Shown: in pieces, positions 19,215 through 27,630 of the stretch
How the letters are laid out: each line of letters opens with the position of its first letter
Position numbering within the stretch: position 1 is the stretch's first letter
DNA from: Thermomonas hydrothermalis
GTDB taxonomy: Bacteria; Pseudomonadota; Gammaproteobacteria; Xanthomonadales; Xanthomonadaceae
Reading direction: 5' to 3'
DNA length: 61,505 bases
NCBI RefSeq assembly: GCF_900129205.1
Contig: NZ_FQUK01000011.1
Coordinates: 1-61,505 of the forward strand
Position numbers and translations under genes: made by a program
The notes under the pieces: generated by a model
What the model saw: only the letters and a program-made list of their open reading frames with translations
Databases searched by the model: none
What the model was told of the DNA's origin: nothing

Positions 19215-21527
19215 ATGCCAGCCCCCACCAGCGCCGCCCCCCTCCCTCTGCCGCCGCTGTGTCCGGGCCTTACCGCCCACTGGCAGCCTGCCCTGGAGCA
19301 ACAACTGGCGCCCGGCGAAACCGCGTTGGCCGCCTTCCGGATCGATCTGGATCCACACATGCGCTATGCCGAGGGGGTGGTCATATTGACCGACCGACGC
19401 CTGCTGGCACACCTGCCGGGGGCCTCTGGCTGGCAGGACTGGCCGCTGTCACCGGATCTGCAGTTGCGCCACGGCGACCACGGCGGGATCGGACACCTTG
19501 AGCTGCTCGACGCACGACAGCGTCTGCTGCACTGTCGTTTCACCCTCGACCAGAATCTGGACGTCCTGCGTCTGCTGGCCCAGTTTGAACGCTGGCAGCA
19601 GCAGGCCAGTGGCCTGCCGTCCTCTGCCACGACCGAGGACGACGACACACTGTGCCCGCTGTGCAAGGCGCCACTGCCAGCAGATGCCGAGGACTGCCCG
19701 GTCTGCACGCGCGAACTGCATACCCCACCCTCGACCTGGACCCTGCTGCGGCTATGGCGGTTTGCACGCCCCTATCGCGGCGCTCTGCTGGCCGGCTTTC
19801 TACTGACGCTGGCCTCCACCGGCGCCACCCTGGTTCCGCCGTATCTGACCATGCCCTTGATGGACAAGGTGCTGATCCCGTTCCAGAACGGCACGCCGAT
19901 CGACCAAGGTCTGGTGTTGATGCTGCTGGCCGGCATCCTGGGGGCGGCGCTGCTGGCCTGGGTGCTGGGCTGGGCACGCACCTACATCCTGGCCCTGGTC
20001 TCCGAACGCATCGGCTGTGACCTGCGAACCGTGACCTACGAGCACTTGCTGAACCTGTCGCTGGAGTATTTCACCAGCAAGCGAACCGGTGACCTGATGA
20101 GCCGGATCGGCTCGGAGTCCGATCGCATCTGCCTGTACCTGTCGTTGAACCTGCTGGATTTCGCCACCGATGTCCTGATGCTGGCGATGATCGCGGCCAT
20201 CCTGTTCTCGATCCATCCGGGACTGGCACTGGTGACCCTGCTGCCCCTGCCGTTGATTGCCTGGATGATCCAGCGGGTGCGTGAACGCCTACGCACGGGG
20301 TTTGAAAAAATCGACCGCAGCTGGTCGGAACTGAGCAGCGTGCTGGCCGACACCATCCCGGGCATCCGCGTGGTCAAGGCCTTTGCCCAGGAACCACGCG
20401 AAATCCGACGTTTCCGCACCGCCAACCAGCATTATCTGGCGATCAATGATCGGCTCAACAAGACCTGGGCGCTGTTCAGCCCGACCGTCTCACTGCTGAC
20501 CGAGCTGGGCCTGGTGGTGGTCTGGGCATTCGGAATCTGGCAGGTGGCTCATCACCAGATCACGGTCGGTGTGCTGACGGCGTTCCTGGCCTACATCGGG
20601 CGGTTCTACACGCGCCTGGACTCGATGAGCCGGATCGTATCCGCCACCCAGCGTGCGGCTGCTGCCGCCAAACGCATCTTCGACGTGCTCGACCATGTCT
20701 CCAGCGTTCCCGAACCGGCTCAACCGGTACCGCTGCCGGCACCCCGCGGTGCACTGAGTCTGCGCGACGTCGGCTTTCGTTATGGCAGCCGCGGCGTGTT
20801 GCGCGGAGTGAGCCTGGAGATCCAGCCTGGCGAGATGATCGGCCTGGTCGGCCACAGCGGCTCTGGTAAAACCACACTGGTCAACCTGATCTGCCGGTTC
20901 TATGACGTCACCCAGGGCGCCATTCTGGTCGACGGCGTCGACATTCGTTCGATCGCGCTGTCCGAATACCGCCGTCACATCGGGCTGGTGCTACAGGAAC
21001 CGTTCCTGTTCTTCGGCACGGTCGCTGAGAACATCGCCTACGGCAAACCCGACGCCACCCGGGAAGAAATCATCGCCGCCGCCCGCGCGGCCCATGCTCA
21101 CGAGTTCATCCTGCGTCTTCCGCATGGGTATGACTCGCTGGTGGGCGAGCGCGGGCAAGGGCTGTCGGGGGGCGAGCGCCAGCGTATTTCGATCGCCCGC
21201 GCATTGCTGATCAACCCACGCTTCCTGATCCTGGACGAGGCCACTTCCTCGGTCGATACCGAAACCGAAAAAGAAATCCAGCGCGCGCTGGACAACCTGG
21301 TCAAGGGCCGAACCACGCTCGCCATCGCGCACCGTCTGTCCACCCTTCGGAAGGCTGACCGACTCGTGGTGATGGATCGGGGACGGATCGTCGAGGTCGG
21401 CCCGCACGACGAACTGATGGCTCGCCGCGGCGCCTACTGGCGGCTCTATCAGGCGCAGCTGCGCAACGTCGACCAGGAGGACGCGATCAGCGAGCTGCCA
21501 CGGCAGGAGATCGAGCATGTCCGCTGA
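19215..21527 (+). CDS. ABC exporter with N-terminal PH-like domain and zinc ribbon (cyanophycin-associated)
   Basis: The 770-residue protein has an unusual order. A PH-like beta domain (about 25-127, with RYAEGVVILTDRRLLAH) is followed by a four-cysteine zinc ribbon (Cys147, Cys150, Cys161, Cys164). Next comes a six-helix ABC exporter membrane domain (about 185-490) and an ATPase domain with Walker A GHSGSGKT (546-553), signature LSGGERQ (650-656) and Walker B LILDEA (671-676). It should work as a homodimer in the inner membrane. It is divergent from the cphA pair and overlaps a DUF1854 gene by 11 bp, an association seen with cyanophycin genes in other Proteobacteria. The substrate is unknown; a cyanophycin-related peptide is only a guess. 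The start at 19215 is chosen because upstream residues look non-coding. Confidence 0.85.
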   Translation: MPAPTSAAPLPLPPLCPGLTAHWQPALEQQLAPGETALAAFRIDLDPHMRYAEGVVILTDRRLLAHLPGASGWQDWPLSPDLQLRHGDHGGIGHLELLDARQRLLHCRFTLDQNLDVLRLLAQFERWQQQASGLPSSATTEDDDTLCPLCKAPLPADAEDCPVCTRELHTPPSTWTLLRLWRFARPYRGALLAGFLLTLASTGATLVPPYLTMPLMDKVLIPFQNGTPIDQGLVLMLLAGILGAALLAWVLGWARTYILALVSERIGCDLRTVTYEHLLNLSLEYFTSKRTGDLMSRIGSESDRICLYLSLNLLDFATDVLMLAMIAAILFSIHPGLALVTLLPLPLIAWMIQRVRERLRTGFEKIDRSWSELSSVLADTIPGIRVVKAFAQEPREIRRFRTANQHYLAINDRLNKTWALFSPTVSLLTELGLVVVWAFGIWQVAHHQITVGVLTAFLAYIGRFYTRLDSMSRIVSATQRAAAAAKRIFDVLDHVSSVPEPAQPVPLPAPRGALSLRDVGFRYGSRGVLRGVSLEIQPGEMIGLVGHSGSGKTTLVNLICRFYDVTQGAILVDGVDIRSIALSEYRRHIGLVLQEPFLFFGTVAENIAYGKPDATREEIIAAARAAHAHEFILRLPHGYDSLVGERGQGLSGGERQRISIARALLINPRFLILDEATSSVDTETEKEIQRALDNLVKGRTTLAIAHRLSTLRKADRLVVMDRGRIVEVGPHDELMARRGAYWRLYQAQLRNVDQEDAISELPRQEIEHVR

Positions 21528-21984
21528 TTTCGACCTCGAGCGTGATGCGTTTGGTCAGCTGGTGCTGACTCTGGCCGATGGCCGCCGCCATGCCGGCGTG
21601 AGTGTAGTTCGCGCGTTTCCGCTGAGCGCGCCCGGCGAGCATATCGCCGTGGTCGGCAGCGACGGCCATGAACTCGCCTGGATCGCCCGCCTGGACGCAG
21701 TACCGCCGGGGCTACGCGCCCTGATCGAAGACGAACTGAAGCAGCGGGAGTTCATGCCGGTGATCCGCCGCCTGCTGAATGTCTCCAGTGTTGTCACACC
21801 CAGCCAGTGGCAGGTCGATACCGATCGCGGCCAGACCCGTTTCACCCTCAAGAGCGAGGACGACATCCGCCGCCTGGGCGATGGCAGCTTGCTGATCGCC
21901 GACAGCCACGGTGTGCACTATCGGATCCCCGATCTACAGGCGCTGGATCGGCATAGCCGGCGCCTGCTCGATCGCTTCCTGTAG
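21517..21984 (+). CDS. DUF1854 family protein (cyanophycin-associated)
   Basis: This 155-residue protein has no signal peptide or membrane segment and matches the DUF1854 family. Recognisable parts are an N-terminal LERDAFGQLVLTLADGR, VRAFPLSAPGEHIAVVG, a helical ALIEDELKQREFMPVIRRLL, and the C-terminal RFTLKSEDDIRRLGDGSLLI and DSHGVHYRIPDLQALD. Its start lies inside the final codons of the ABC exporter, so the two are co-translated. DUF1854 has no established function; co-occurrence with cyanophycin synthetase and this exporter type suggests a soluble accessory of the exporter. Confidence 0.85.
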   Translation: MSADFDLERDAFGQLVLTLADGRRHAGVSVVRAFPLSAPGEHIAVVGSDGHELAWIARLDAVPPGLRALIEDELKQREFMPVIRRLLNVSSVVTPSQWQVDTDRGQTRFTLKSEDDIRRLGDGSLLIADSHGVHYRIPDLQALDRHSRRLLDRFL

Positions 21985-22009
21985 CCCGTGATGCCCGACT
22001 TGGGACGCC

Positions 22010-23911
22010 TCAGTTGCCGTGCGGGGCGTCAAACCCAAGGATGGCAGCCACCACCCGGTCAGCAAGGACTGCCGGATCCTGCCCCAGCGTTTGCAAATGC
22101 AGTTCAGGCCGCTCCGGCGGTTCGTAGGGCGAATCGATGCCGGTGAAGTTGCGCAGCTCACCGCGCCGCGCCTTGGCATACAGGCCTTTGACGTCGCGTC
22201 GTTCCGCTTCTGCCAGCGGGGTATCGACGAACACTTCCAGGAACTCGCCGGGCTCGAACAGGCTGCGCGCCATCTCGCGCTCGGCGCGGAACGGGCTGAT
22301 GAAGCTGACCAGCACGATCAGCCCGGCATCGGTCATCAACTTCGCCACCTCGGCCACCCGACGGATGTTCTCGACCCGATCCTCCGGCGTGAAGCCCAGA
22401 TCCTTGTTGAGACCGTGGCGGACATTGTCGCCATCCAGCACGTAGGCATGCCGGCCGAGCGCCAACAGCTTGCGATCGACCAGATTGGCGATGGTGGATT
22501 TACCGGCACCCGACAGGCCGGTGAACCAGACACAGCGCGGCGTCTGGTGCTTGAGCGCGGCGCGCGCGGCCTTGTCCACATCCAGATGCTGCCAGTGCAG
22601 GTTGGCGGCACGGCGCAGGGCGAACTCCAACGTGCCAGCCGCCACCGTGGCGTTGCTATGGCGATCGATCAGGATGAACCCGCCCAGCGTGCGGTTTTCG
22701 GCATAGGGCGTGAAGGCGATCGGCTGATCCAAGTGCAGGTTGCACAGCGCCACCTCATTCATCGCCAGATGCTTGGCCGCCAGCGGCTCCTGGGTATTGA
22801 TGTCAACCCGATGCTTGATCTCGGTGACCGATGCACCCACCGTGCGGGTACCGAGCTTGAACAGATACGGACGGCCCGGCAGCAATGGCTCCTCGCCCAT
22901 CCACAACAGATGCGCGGCAAACTGGTCGGCCACCTCCGGCGCATCCGCTGCTGCGGCAATCACATCGCCACGGCTGACATCCAGTGCGTCCGCAAGCGTC
23001 AGCACGACGGCCTGGCCGGCCTGCGCCTGATCGAGATCACCGGCGGCCGTGACGATCCGCTCGACCTGGCTGCGCCGACCCGAGGGCAGCACCACTACCG
23101 CATCGCCGGGAGCCACGCGACCGCTGGCGATGGTGCCGGCCAGCCCGCGGAAATCCTGGTGCGGACGACAGACCCACTGCACCGGCATGCGGAACGGGGC
23201 GTTTTCGGCCATCCCCGGCAATGGCACCGTCTCCAGCAGTTCCAGCAGTGCCGGGCCGGTGTACCAGTCCATCGCCGGTGACCGGGTGATGACGTTGTCA
23301 CCGCGCAGGGCCGACAGCGGCACCGCATGCACGTGGGCAATGCCAAGTCGGTCTGCCAGGGCGCGGTATTCCTGTTCAATGTCGGCAAACACGTCCTGGG
23401 CATAGCCCACCAGATCCATCTTGTTGACCGCCAACACCACCCTGCGTAACCCCAGCAGCGAGACGATGTAGCTGTGCCGACGGGTCTGGGTCAGCAGCCC
23501 CTTGCGCGCATCCACCAGCACCACCGCCAGATCGGCGGTGGAAGCGCCGGTGGCCATGTTGCGGGTGTACTGCTCGTGGCCCGGGCAGTCGGCGACGATG
23601 AACTTGCGCCGGCCGGTATCGAAAAACCGGTACGCCACGTCGATGGTGATGCCCTGCTCGCGCTCGGCCTGCAACCCGTCCACCAGCAGGGCGAAATCGA
23701 TCGCCTCGCCCTGGGTACCGTGCCTGCGGCTGTCTTCTGCCAGCGTGGCCAGCTGGTCGTCGAGCAACTGGCGGGTATCGTGCAGCAGTCGGCCGATCAG
23801 CGTGCTCTTGCCATCGTCCACGCTGCCGCAGGTGATGAAGCGCAGCAGCTCGCGGTGCTCGTGCTGGTGCAGGAGCGCGGCCATGCGTGCATCGGCATCA
23901 TCCAGACGCAT
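22010..23911 (-). CDS. cysNC: Bifunctional sulfate adenylyltransferase large subunit / APS kinase (CysNC)
   Basis: This 633-residue fusion handles the first two steps of sulfate activation with CysD. The CysN part (1 to about 435) is a GTPase related to EF-Tu, with the P-loop in [25 protein letters not shown] and [10 protein letters not shown]; it drives APS formation. The CysC part (about 445-633) phosphorylates APS to PAPS, with the P-loop in [15 protein letters not shown] and family blocks [17 protein letters not shown] and [13 protein letters not shown]. The ATG shares one base with the cysD stop. PAPS reductase genes are not in this window. It converges on DUF1854 with only 25 bp between stops and no clear terminator. 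Confidence 0.96.
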   Translation of the reverse strand: MRLDDADARMAALLHQHEHRELLRFITCGSVDDGKSTLIGRLLHDTRQLLDDQLATLAEDSRRHGTQGEAIDFALLVDGLQAEREQGITIDVAYRFFDTGRRKFIVADCPGHEQYTRNMATGASTADLAVVLVDARKGLLTQTRRHSYIVSLLGLRRVVLAVNKMDLVGYAQDVFADIEQEYRALADRLGIAHVHAVPLSALRGDNVITRSPAMDWYTGPALLELLETVPLPGMAENAPFRMPVQWVCRPHQDFRGLAGTIASGRVAPGDAVVVLPSGRRSQVERIVTAAGDLDQAQAGQAVVLTLADALDVSRGDVIAAAADAPEVADQFAAHLLWMGEEPLLPGRPYLFKLGTRTVGASVTEIKHRVDINTQEPLAAKHLAMNEVALCNLHLDQPIAFTPYAENRTLGGFILIDRHSNATVAAGTLEFALRRAANLHWQHLDVDKAARAALKHQTPRCVWFTGLSGAGKSTIANLVDRKLLALGRHAYVLDGDNVRHGLNKDLGFTPEDRVENIRRVAEVAKLMTDAGLIVLVSFISPFRAEREMARSLFEPGEFLEVFVDTPLAEAERRDVKGLYAKARRGELRNFTGIDSPYEPPERPELHLQTLGQDPAVLADRVVAAILGFDAPHGN

Positions 23912-24813
23912 CAGAAATAGCCCTCCTGCTTTTTCTTTTCCATCGAATCGGCCGGATCATGGTCGATCACCCGCCCCTGCCGCTCCGAGGTGCGCGCCTG
24001 CATGAGTTCGGCCACCACCTGCGCGGGTGTTTCTGCATCCGACACGATGCCACCGGTCAGCGGATAACAGCCCAGCGTGCGAAACCGCACCTTGCGCTGC
24101 TGCACCACTTCCCCAGGTCGCAGCCGCATGCGCTCGTCATCGACCATGAGCAACACGCCGTCGCGCTCCACCACCGGGCGCTGTCGGGCGAAATACAGCG
24201 GCGGCAGCTCGATGCGCTCGCGCAGGATGTACAGCCACACGTCCAGCTCGGTCCAGTTGGAGATCGGGAACACTCGCACCGACTCGCCCTTGTGGATGCG
24301 GGTGTTGTACAGGGCCCACAGCTCCGGCCGTTGCTGCTTGGGATCCCAGCGGTGCTGGGCGCTACGGACACTGAAAATGCGTTCCTTGGCGCGGGATTTT
24401 TCCTCGTCGCGGCGGGCGCCACCGATCGCACAGTCGTAACCGCCCTGCTCCAACGCCTGGCGCAGCGCTTGGGTGCGCATCACCTCGGTATAGAGGCTGG
24501 CACCGTGATCGAATGGATTGATGCCGCGGCGCACCCCATCCTGGTTGATGTACACGCGCAGCTCCACGCCAAAGCGCGCCGGCACCTGATCGCGGAAGGC
24601 ATAGGCTTCACGGAACTCGAACGTGGAGTCGATATGCAGCAGCGGGATCGGCGGCGGTGCCGGGAAAAACGCCTTGCGCAGCAGGTGCAGCAGCACCGTG
24701 CTGTCCTTGCCGATCGAATACAGCAGCACCGGACGACGGAACTCGGCGGCGACTTCGCGCAGGATGTGGATGCTCTCGGCTTCGAGCCGATCGAGGTGGG
24801 TCAACGAGGTCAT
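23911..24813 (-). CDS. cysD: Sulfate adenylyltransferase subunit 2 (CysD)
   Basis: This 300-residue PP-loop protein forms APS from ATP and sulfate together with CysN. The pyrophosphatase loop is [20 protein letters not shown] near residues 31-50. Other family marks are [37 protein letters not shown] and the C-terminal [10 protein letters not shown]. It is directly upstream of cysNC in a one-base stop/start overlap, so the two form an operon. The 36 bp upstream separate it from the FMN glutamate-synthase-like gene, too short for a typical cys promoter, so the three may share a transcript. Confidence 0.96.
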   Translation of the reverse strand: MTSLTHLDRLEAESIHILREVAAEFRRPVLLYSIGKDSTVLLHLLRKAFFPAPPPIPLLHIDSTFEFREAYAFRDQVPARFGVELRVYINQDGVRRGINPFDHGASLYTEVMRTQALRQALEQGGYDCAIGGARRDEEKSRAKERIFSVRSAQHRWDPKQQRPELWALYNTRIHKGESVRVFPISNWTELDVWLYILRERIELPPLYFARQRPVVERDGVLLMVDDERMRLRPGEVVQQRKVRFRTLGCYPLTGGIVSDAETPAQVVAELMQARTSERQGRVIDHDPADSMEKKKQEGYF

Positions 24814-24849
24814 CGAAGGCAGGCAGCCCGGAAATCGCCGGCAAGGGTA

Positions 24850-26490
24850 TCAGGTTGACTTGCTGCTGCGCAGGTGCAGCAGATGCGCGGGCGGCTGGAA
24901 GGTGTCGCTGCGCGCATGTGGCCAGAAATCACGGAACACCGCATGCGCAGGCACGCGCCCGTCGCGTAGCGCACCCGGCTCCAGGAAGCGGTACAACGCC
25001 GCTAGCGAGCGCACTTCCACCGGCGAGACCCGGCGCAGGATGTGTTCCGGCCCGAGCTGGTCGGGATGGGTCAGACCAGCCGCCGCCAGCAGATCGCGCA
25101 GCGCCAGCACTGTATTGCGGTGGAAGGCGAACACCCGGCTAGCCTTGTCGGCCACGTCCAGCGTTCTCCAGCGCGACGGATCCTGGGTGGCAATGCCGGT
25201 CGGGCAGCGATTGGTATGACAGCTCAGCGACTGGATGCAGCCCAGGGCGAACATGAAGCCGCGTGCCGCATTGCACCAGTCGGCTCCCATCGCCAGGGTG
25301 CGGGCGATGTCGAAAGCACTGACGATCTTGCCGGCAGCGCCAAGGCGGATACGATCGCGCAGCGCCAGCCCCACCAGGGTGTTATGCACCAGCATCAACC
25401 CCTCGTGCATGGGCACACCCACATGGTCGATGAACTCGGCCGGGGCCGCGCCGGTGCCACCTTCGGCCCCATCCACGACGATGAAATCGGGCAGCAACTC
25501 GGGATTATAGTCGGCTTGCTCGGCCATCGCCTTGGCGATTGCAAACCATTCCCACGGGTGACCGATCGCCAGCTTGAAGCCGGTGGGCTTGCCGCCGGAC
25601 AAACGACGCAATCGGGCGACAAACTGCAACAGCTCGATCGGCGTGGAAAACGCCGAATGCCTGGCCGGCGAGATGCAATCCTGGCCCATCGGCACGCCGC
25701 GGGTGGCCGCGATCTCGGCGCTTAGCTTGGCGGCGGGCAGCACCCCACCATGGCCCGGTTTGGCGCCTTGCGAGAGCTTGATCTCGATCATCTTCACCTG
25801 CGGCGCAACCGCCTGCTCGGCAAAGCGTTCCTCACTGAATCGACCCTGCGCATCACGGCAGCCGAAATAGCCGGAACCCAGCTCCCAGACCAGATCACCG
25901 CCGCCCTCGCGGTGATACGGCGAGATCGAGCCCTCCCCGGTATCGAGATAGAAATGGCCGCGTTGGGCACCGGCGCTGAGCGCCCGGATCGCCGCTGCCG
26001 AAAGTGCGCCGAAGCTCATCGCGGAGATGTTGAACACGCTGGCCGAATAGGGCTGCGCGCACCCGGCCCCGATGGTGATGCGGAAGTCGCTATCGGCGAT
26101 TTCTGTCGGCGCCAGCGACTGGTTGATCCATTCGTAATCGACATCATAGACATCCTGCAGCGAGCCGAACGGACGCACGTCGCTCAAATGTTTGGCGCGC
26201 TGGTACACCAACGCACGTTGCTCGCGCGAGAAAGGCGCCTGCTCGGTATCGGACTGAATGAAGTACTGGCGCATCTCCGGGCCGATGCTTTCAAGCCCGT
26301 AGCGCAGATGCGCCAACAGCGGGTAGTTACGGCGCAGCGTGCTCTTGCGCTGCAGCAGATCCACCGTGCCGATCACAGCCAGCAGCCCAAACCCGGCCAC
26401 TGCCCACCAGGCGTTTGCCGACACCGGCACGAAGGCCAGGGCAACTGCGGTCAGCAGCAGGCTCAGGAGGTAGGGAATGAAGCGCGCCAC
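24850..26490 (-). CDS. FMN-binding glutamate synthase family protein
   Basis: This 546-residue protein has two N-terminal membrane helices (about 5-24 and 27-46) followed by the FMN/iron-sulfur synthase domain of large-subunit glutamate synthase. Visible are SAMSFGALSAAAI, DTGEGSISPYHREGG, MIEIKLSQGAKPGHGG, IVVDGAEGGTGAAP, and the Cys cluster CIQSLSCHTNRCPTG that would bind a 3Fe-4S centre. The amidotransferase and C-terminal GXGXG domains of true GltB are absent, so ammonia-producing glutamine hydrolysis cannot occur here. Stand-alone members are widespread and mostly uncharacterised. It lies upstream of cysD on the same strand and just downstream of the tRNA genes. Confidence 0.88.
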   Translation of the reverse strand: MARFIPYLLSLLLTAVALAFVPVSANAWWAVAGFGLLAVIGTVDLLQRKSTLRRNYPLLAHLRYGLESIGPEMRQYFIQSDTEQAPFSREQRALVYQRAKHLSDVRPFGSLQDVYDVDYEWINQSLAPTEIADSDFRITIGAGCAQPYSASVFNISAMSFGALSAAAIRALSAGAQRGHFYLDTGEGSISPYHREGGGDLVWELGSGYFGCRDAQGRFSEERFAEQAVAPQVKMIEIKLSQGAKPGHGGVLPAAKLSAEIAATRGVPMGQDCISPARHSAFSTPIELLQFVARLRRLSGGKPTGFKLAIGHPWEWFAIAKAMAEQADYNPELLPDFIVVDGAEGGTGAAPAEFIDHVGVPMHEGLMLVHNTLVGLALRDRIRLGAAGKIVSAFDIARTLAMGADWCNAARGFMFALGCIQSLSCHTNRCPTGIATQDPSRWRTLDVADKASRVFAFHRNTVLALRDLLAAAGLTHPDQLGPEHILRRVSPVEVRSLAALYRFLEPGALRDGRVPAHAVFRDFWPHARSDTFQPPAHLLHLRSSKST

Positions 26491-26515
26491 GGCAGGCCTT
26501 CGTGCGGGTCAGAGG

Positions 26516-26602
26516 TGGTGCCCGGAGTCGGAATCGAACCGACATGGCCTTGCGGCCGAGGGATTTTAAGTCCCTTGCGTCTACCAGTTTCGCCATCCGG
26601 GC
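26516..26602 (-). tRNA. tRNA-Leu (anticodon UAA)
   Basis: The 87-base gene folds as a class II tRNA with acceptor GCCCGGA/TCCGGGC, encoded CCA, D-arm ATGGCGAAACTGGTAGAC, a long variable arm and anticodon loop CTTAAAA giving UAA. It is third in the Gly-Cys-Leu cluster. Confidence 0.97.
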
Positions 26603-26672
26603 CTGTGCCGAGCTTACCGCGAAGACCGTTTTACTGCGTCATGACCGGGCGGTGCTCCCCCGGTACAAACGC

Positions 26673-26698
26673 CAGGGCCCCGCATGCGCGGGGCCCTG
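26673..26698. terminator. Strong stem-loop between tRNA-Cys and tRNA-Leu
   Basis: An 11-bp perfect GC-rich stem (cagggccccgc / gcggggccctg) has the 4-base loop ATGC. On the leftward strand it is followed by GCGTTTG, only a weak U tract. It may attenuate transcription or mark a processing site between the two tRNAs instead of ending transcription fully. Confidence 0.5.
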
Positions 26699-26704
26699 AA
26701 AGGT

Positions 26705-26778
26705 TGGAGGCCGGGGTCGGAATTGAACCGGCGTACGCGGATTTGCAGTCCGCTGCATGACCACTCTGCCACCCGGCC
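26705..26778 (-). tRNA. tRNA-Cys (anticodon GCA)
   Basis: The 74-base gene has acceptor GGCCGGG paired with CCCGGCC, discriminator U as expected for Cys, encoded CCA, anticodon loop CTGCAAA (GCA) and T-loop GGTTCAATTCC. It is second in the Gly-Cys-Leu cluster. Confidence 0.97.
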
Positions 26779-26841
26779 GTAAACGGTAGCGCGCTGCATT
26801 CTTCCACAAGCAGCGGCGGCTGCGAAGCCCCCGATGCCCTG

Positions 26842-26872
26842 GAAAAAACGAAGCCCCGCAAGCGGGGCTTCG
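26842..26872 (-). terminator. Rho-independent terminator just after tRNA-Gly
   Basis: Read leftward, CGAAGCCCCGC and GCGGGGCTTCG form a long stem followed directly by TTTTTT. This would end most transcripts from the tRNA-Gly promoter before tRNA-Cys. Confidence 0.8.
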
Positions 26873-26878
26873 GAAAAA

Positions 26879-26954
<76 letters not shown>

Positions 26955-26970
26955 GTCGTTGGAGCCCGCC

Positions 26971-26998
26971 ATTATACGGACGTTTTTCAGGTCGTCAA
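26971..26998 (-). promoter_or_regulatory. Sigma-70 promoter of tRNA-Gly
   Basis: Read leftward, TTGACG (26998-26993), a 16-bp spacer and a perfect TATAAT (26976-26971) place the start of transcription about 10 bases before the mature tRNA-Gly 5' end. The promoter overlaps the region just past the pgsA stop. Confidence 0.85.
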
Positions 26999-27014
26999 CA
27001 GGTTGTCTGCATCT

Positions 27015-27620
27015 TCACACGTTGCGTTCCTGTTCCGACGCATGCTGCGCGGTGTGCGCCGCCTCACCCGCGCGCAGCACCGGCCAGGCCGCACGCAGGT
27101 ACTCCCAGCCGGACCACAAGGTGAGCACGGCGGCTGCGGCCAGCAGCCACTCGCCGATCAGAAATACCGGCAGTCCCAGCACCGGGGCGCGGTACAGCAG
27201 GAAACCCAACGCCACCATCTGCACGATGGTCTTGATCTTGCCCACCAGCGCCACCGCCACCTTGGCGCGCTGACCCAGTTCGGCCATCCATTCGCGCAGT
27301 GCCGACACCGCGATCTCGCGACCGATGATGATGCTGGCCCACAGCGCCATCCAGACCGTGTGATGGTGCTGCACGGTGATCACCAGGGCGGTGGAGACCA
27401 TCAGCTTGTCGGCCACCGGATCGAGAAAGGCGCCAAAGCGGGAGAACAGGCGGTAACGGCGTGCGATCCAGCCGTCCAGCCAGTCAGTCAACGAGGCGGC
27501 GACGAAGACCAGGGTGGCGGCCAGATTCGACCAGCGTGCATCGAGGTAATACACCACGACCAGCACCGGAATCAGGGCGATTCGGGCCAGGGTGAGCCAG
27601 GTGGGAACGGTCAGGGTCAT
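27015..27620 (-). CDS. pgsA: CDP-diacylglycerol--glycerol-3-phosphate 3-phosphatidyltransferase
   Basis: This membrane enzyme makes phosphatidylglycerophosphate, the committed step to phosphatidylglycerol and cardiolipin. About 200 residues contain several hydrophobic helices and the full CDP-alcohol phosphotransferase motif, DGWIARRYRLFSRFGAFLDP followed by VADK. The start at 27620 (MTLTVPTWLTLARI) matches the usual N-terminus; ATGs at 27629 and 27641 are alternatives, the latter overlapping the uvrC stop. The C-terminus has a hydrophilic tail of about 25 residues. It is the last protein gene of a leftward run before the tRNA cluster. Confidence 0.94.
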   Translation of the reverse strand: MTLTVPTWLTLARIALIPVLVVVYYLDARWSNLAATLVFVAASLTDWLDGWIARRYRLFSRFGAFLDPVADKLMVSTALVITVQHHHTVWMALWASIIIGREIAVSALREWMAELGQRAKVAVALVGKIKTIVQMVALGFLLYRAPVLGLPVFLIGEWLLAAAAVLTLWSGWEYLRAAWPVLRAGEAAHTAQHASEQERNV

Positions 27621-27630
27621 CGCTGCCATT

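Noticed and set aside
24814-24849. Riboswitch or cys-type leader upstream of cysD
   Set aside because: Only 36 bp separate cysD from the preceding gene, too short for a known leader RNA.
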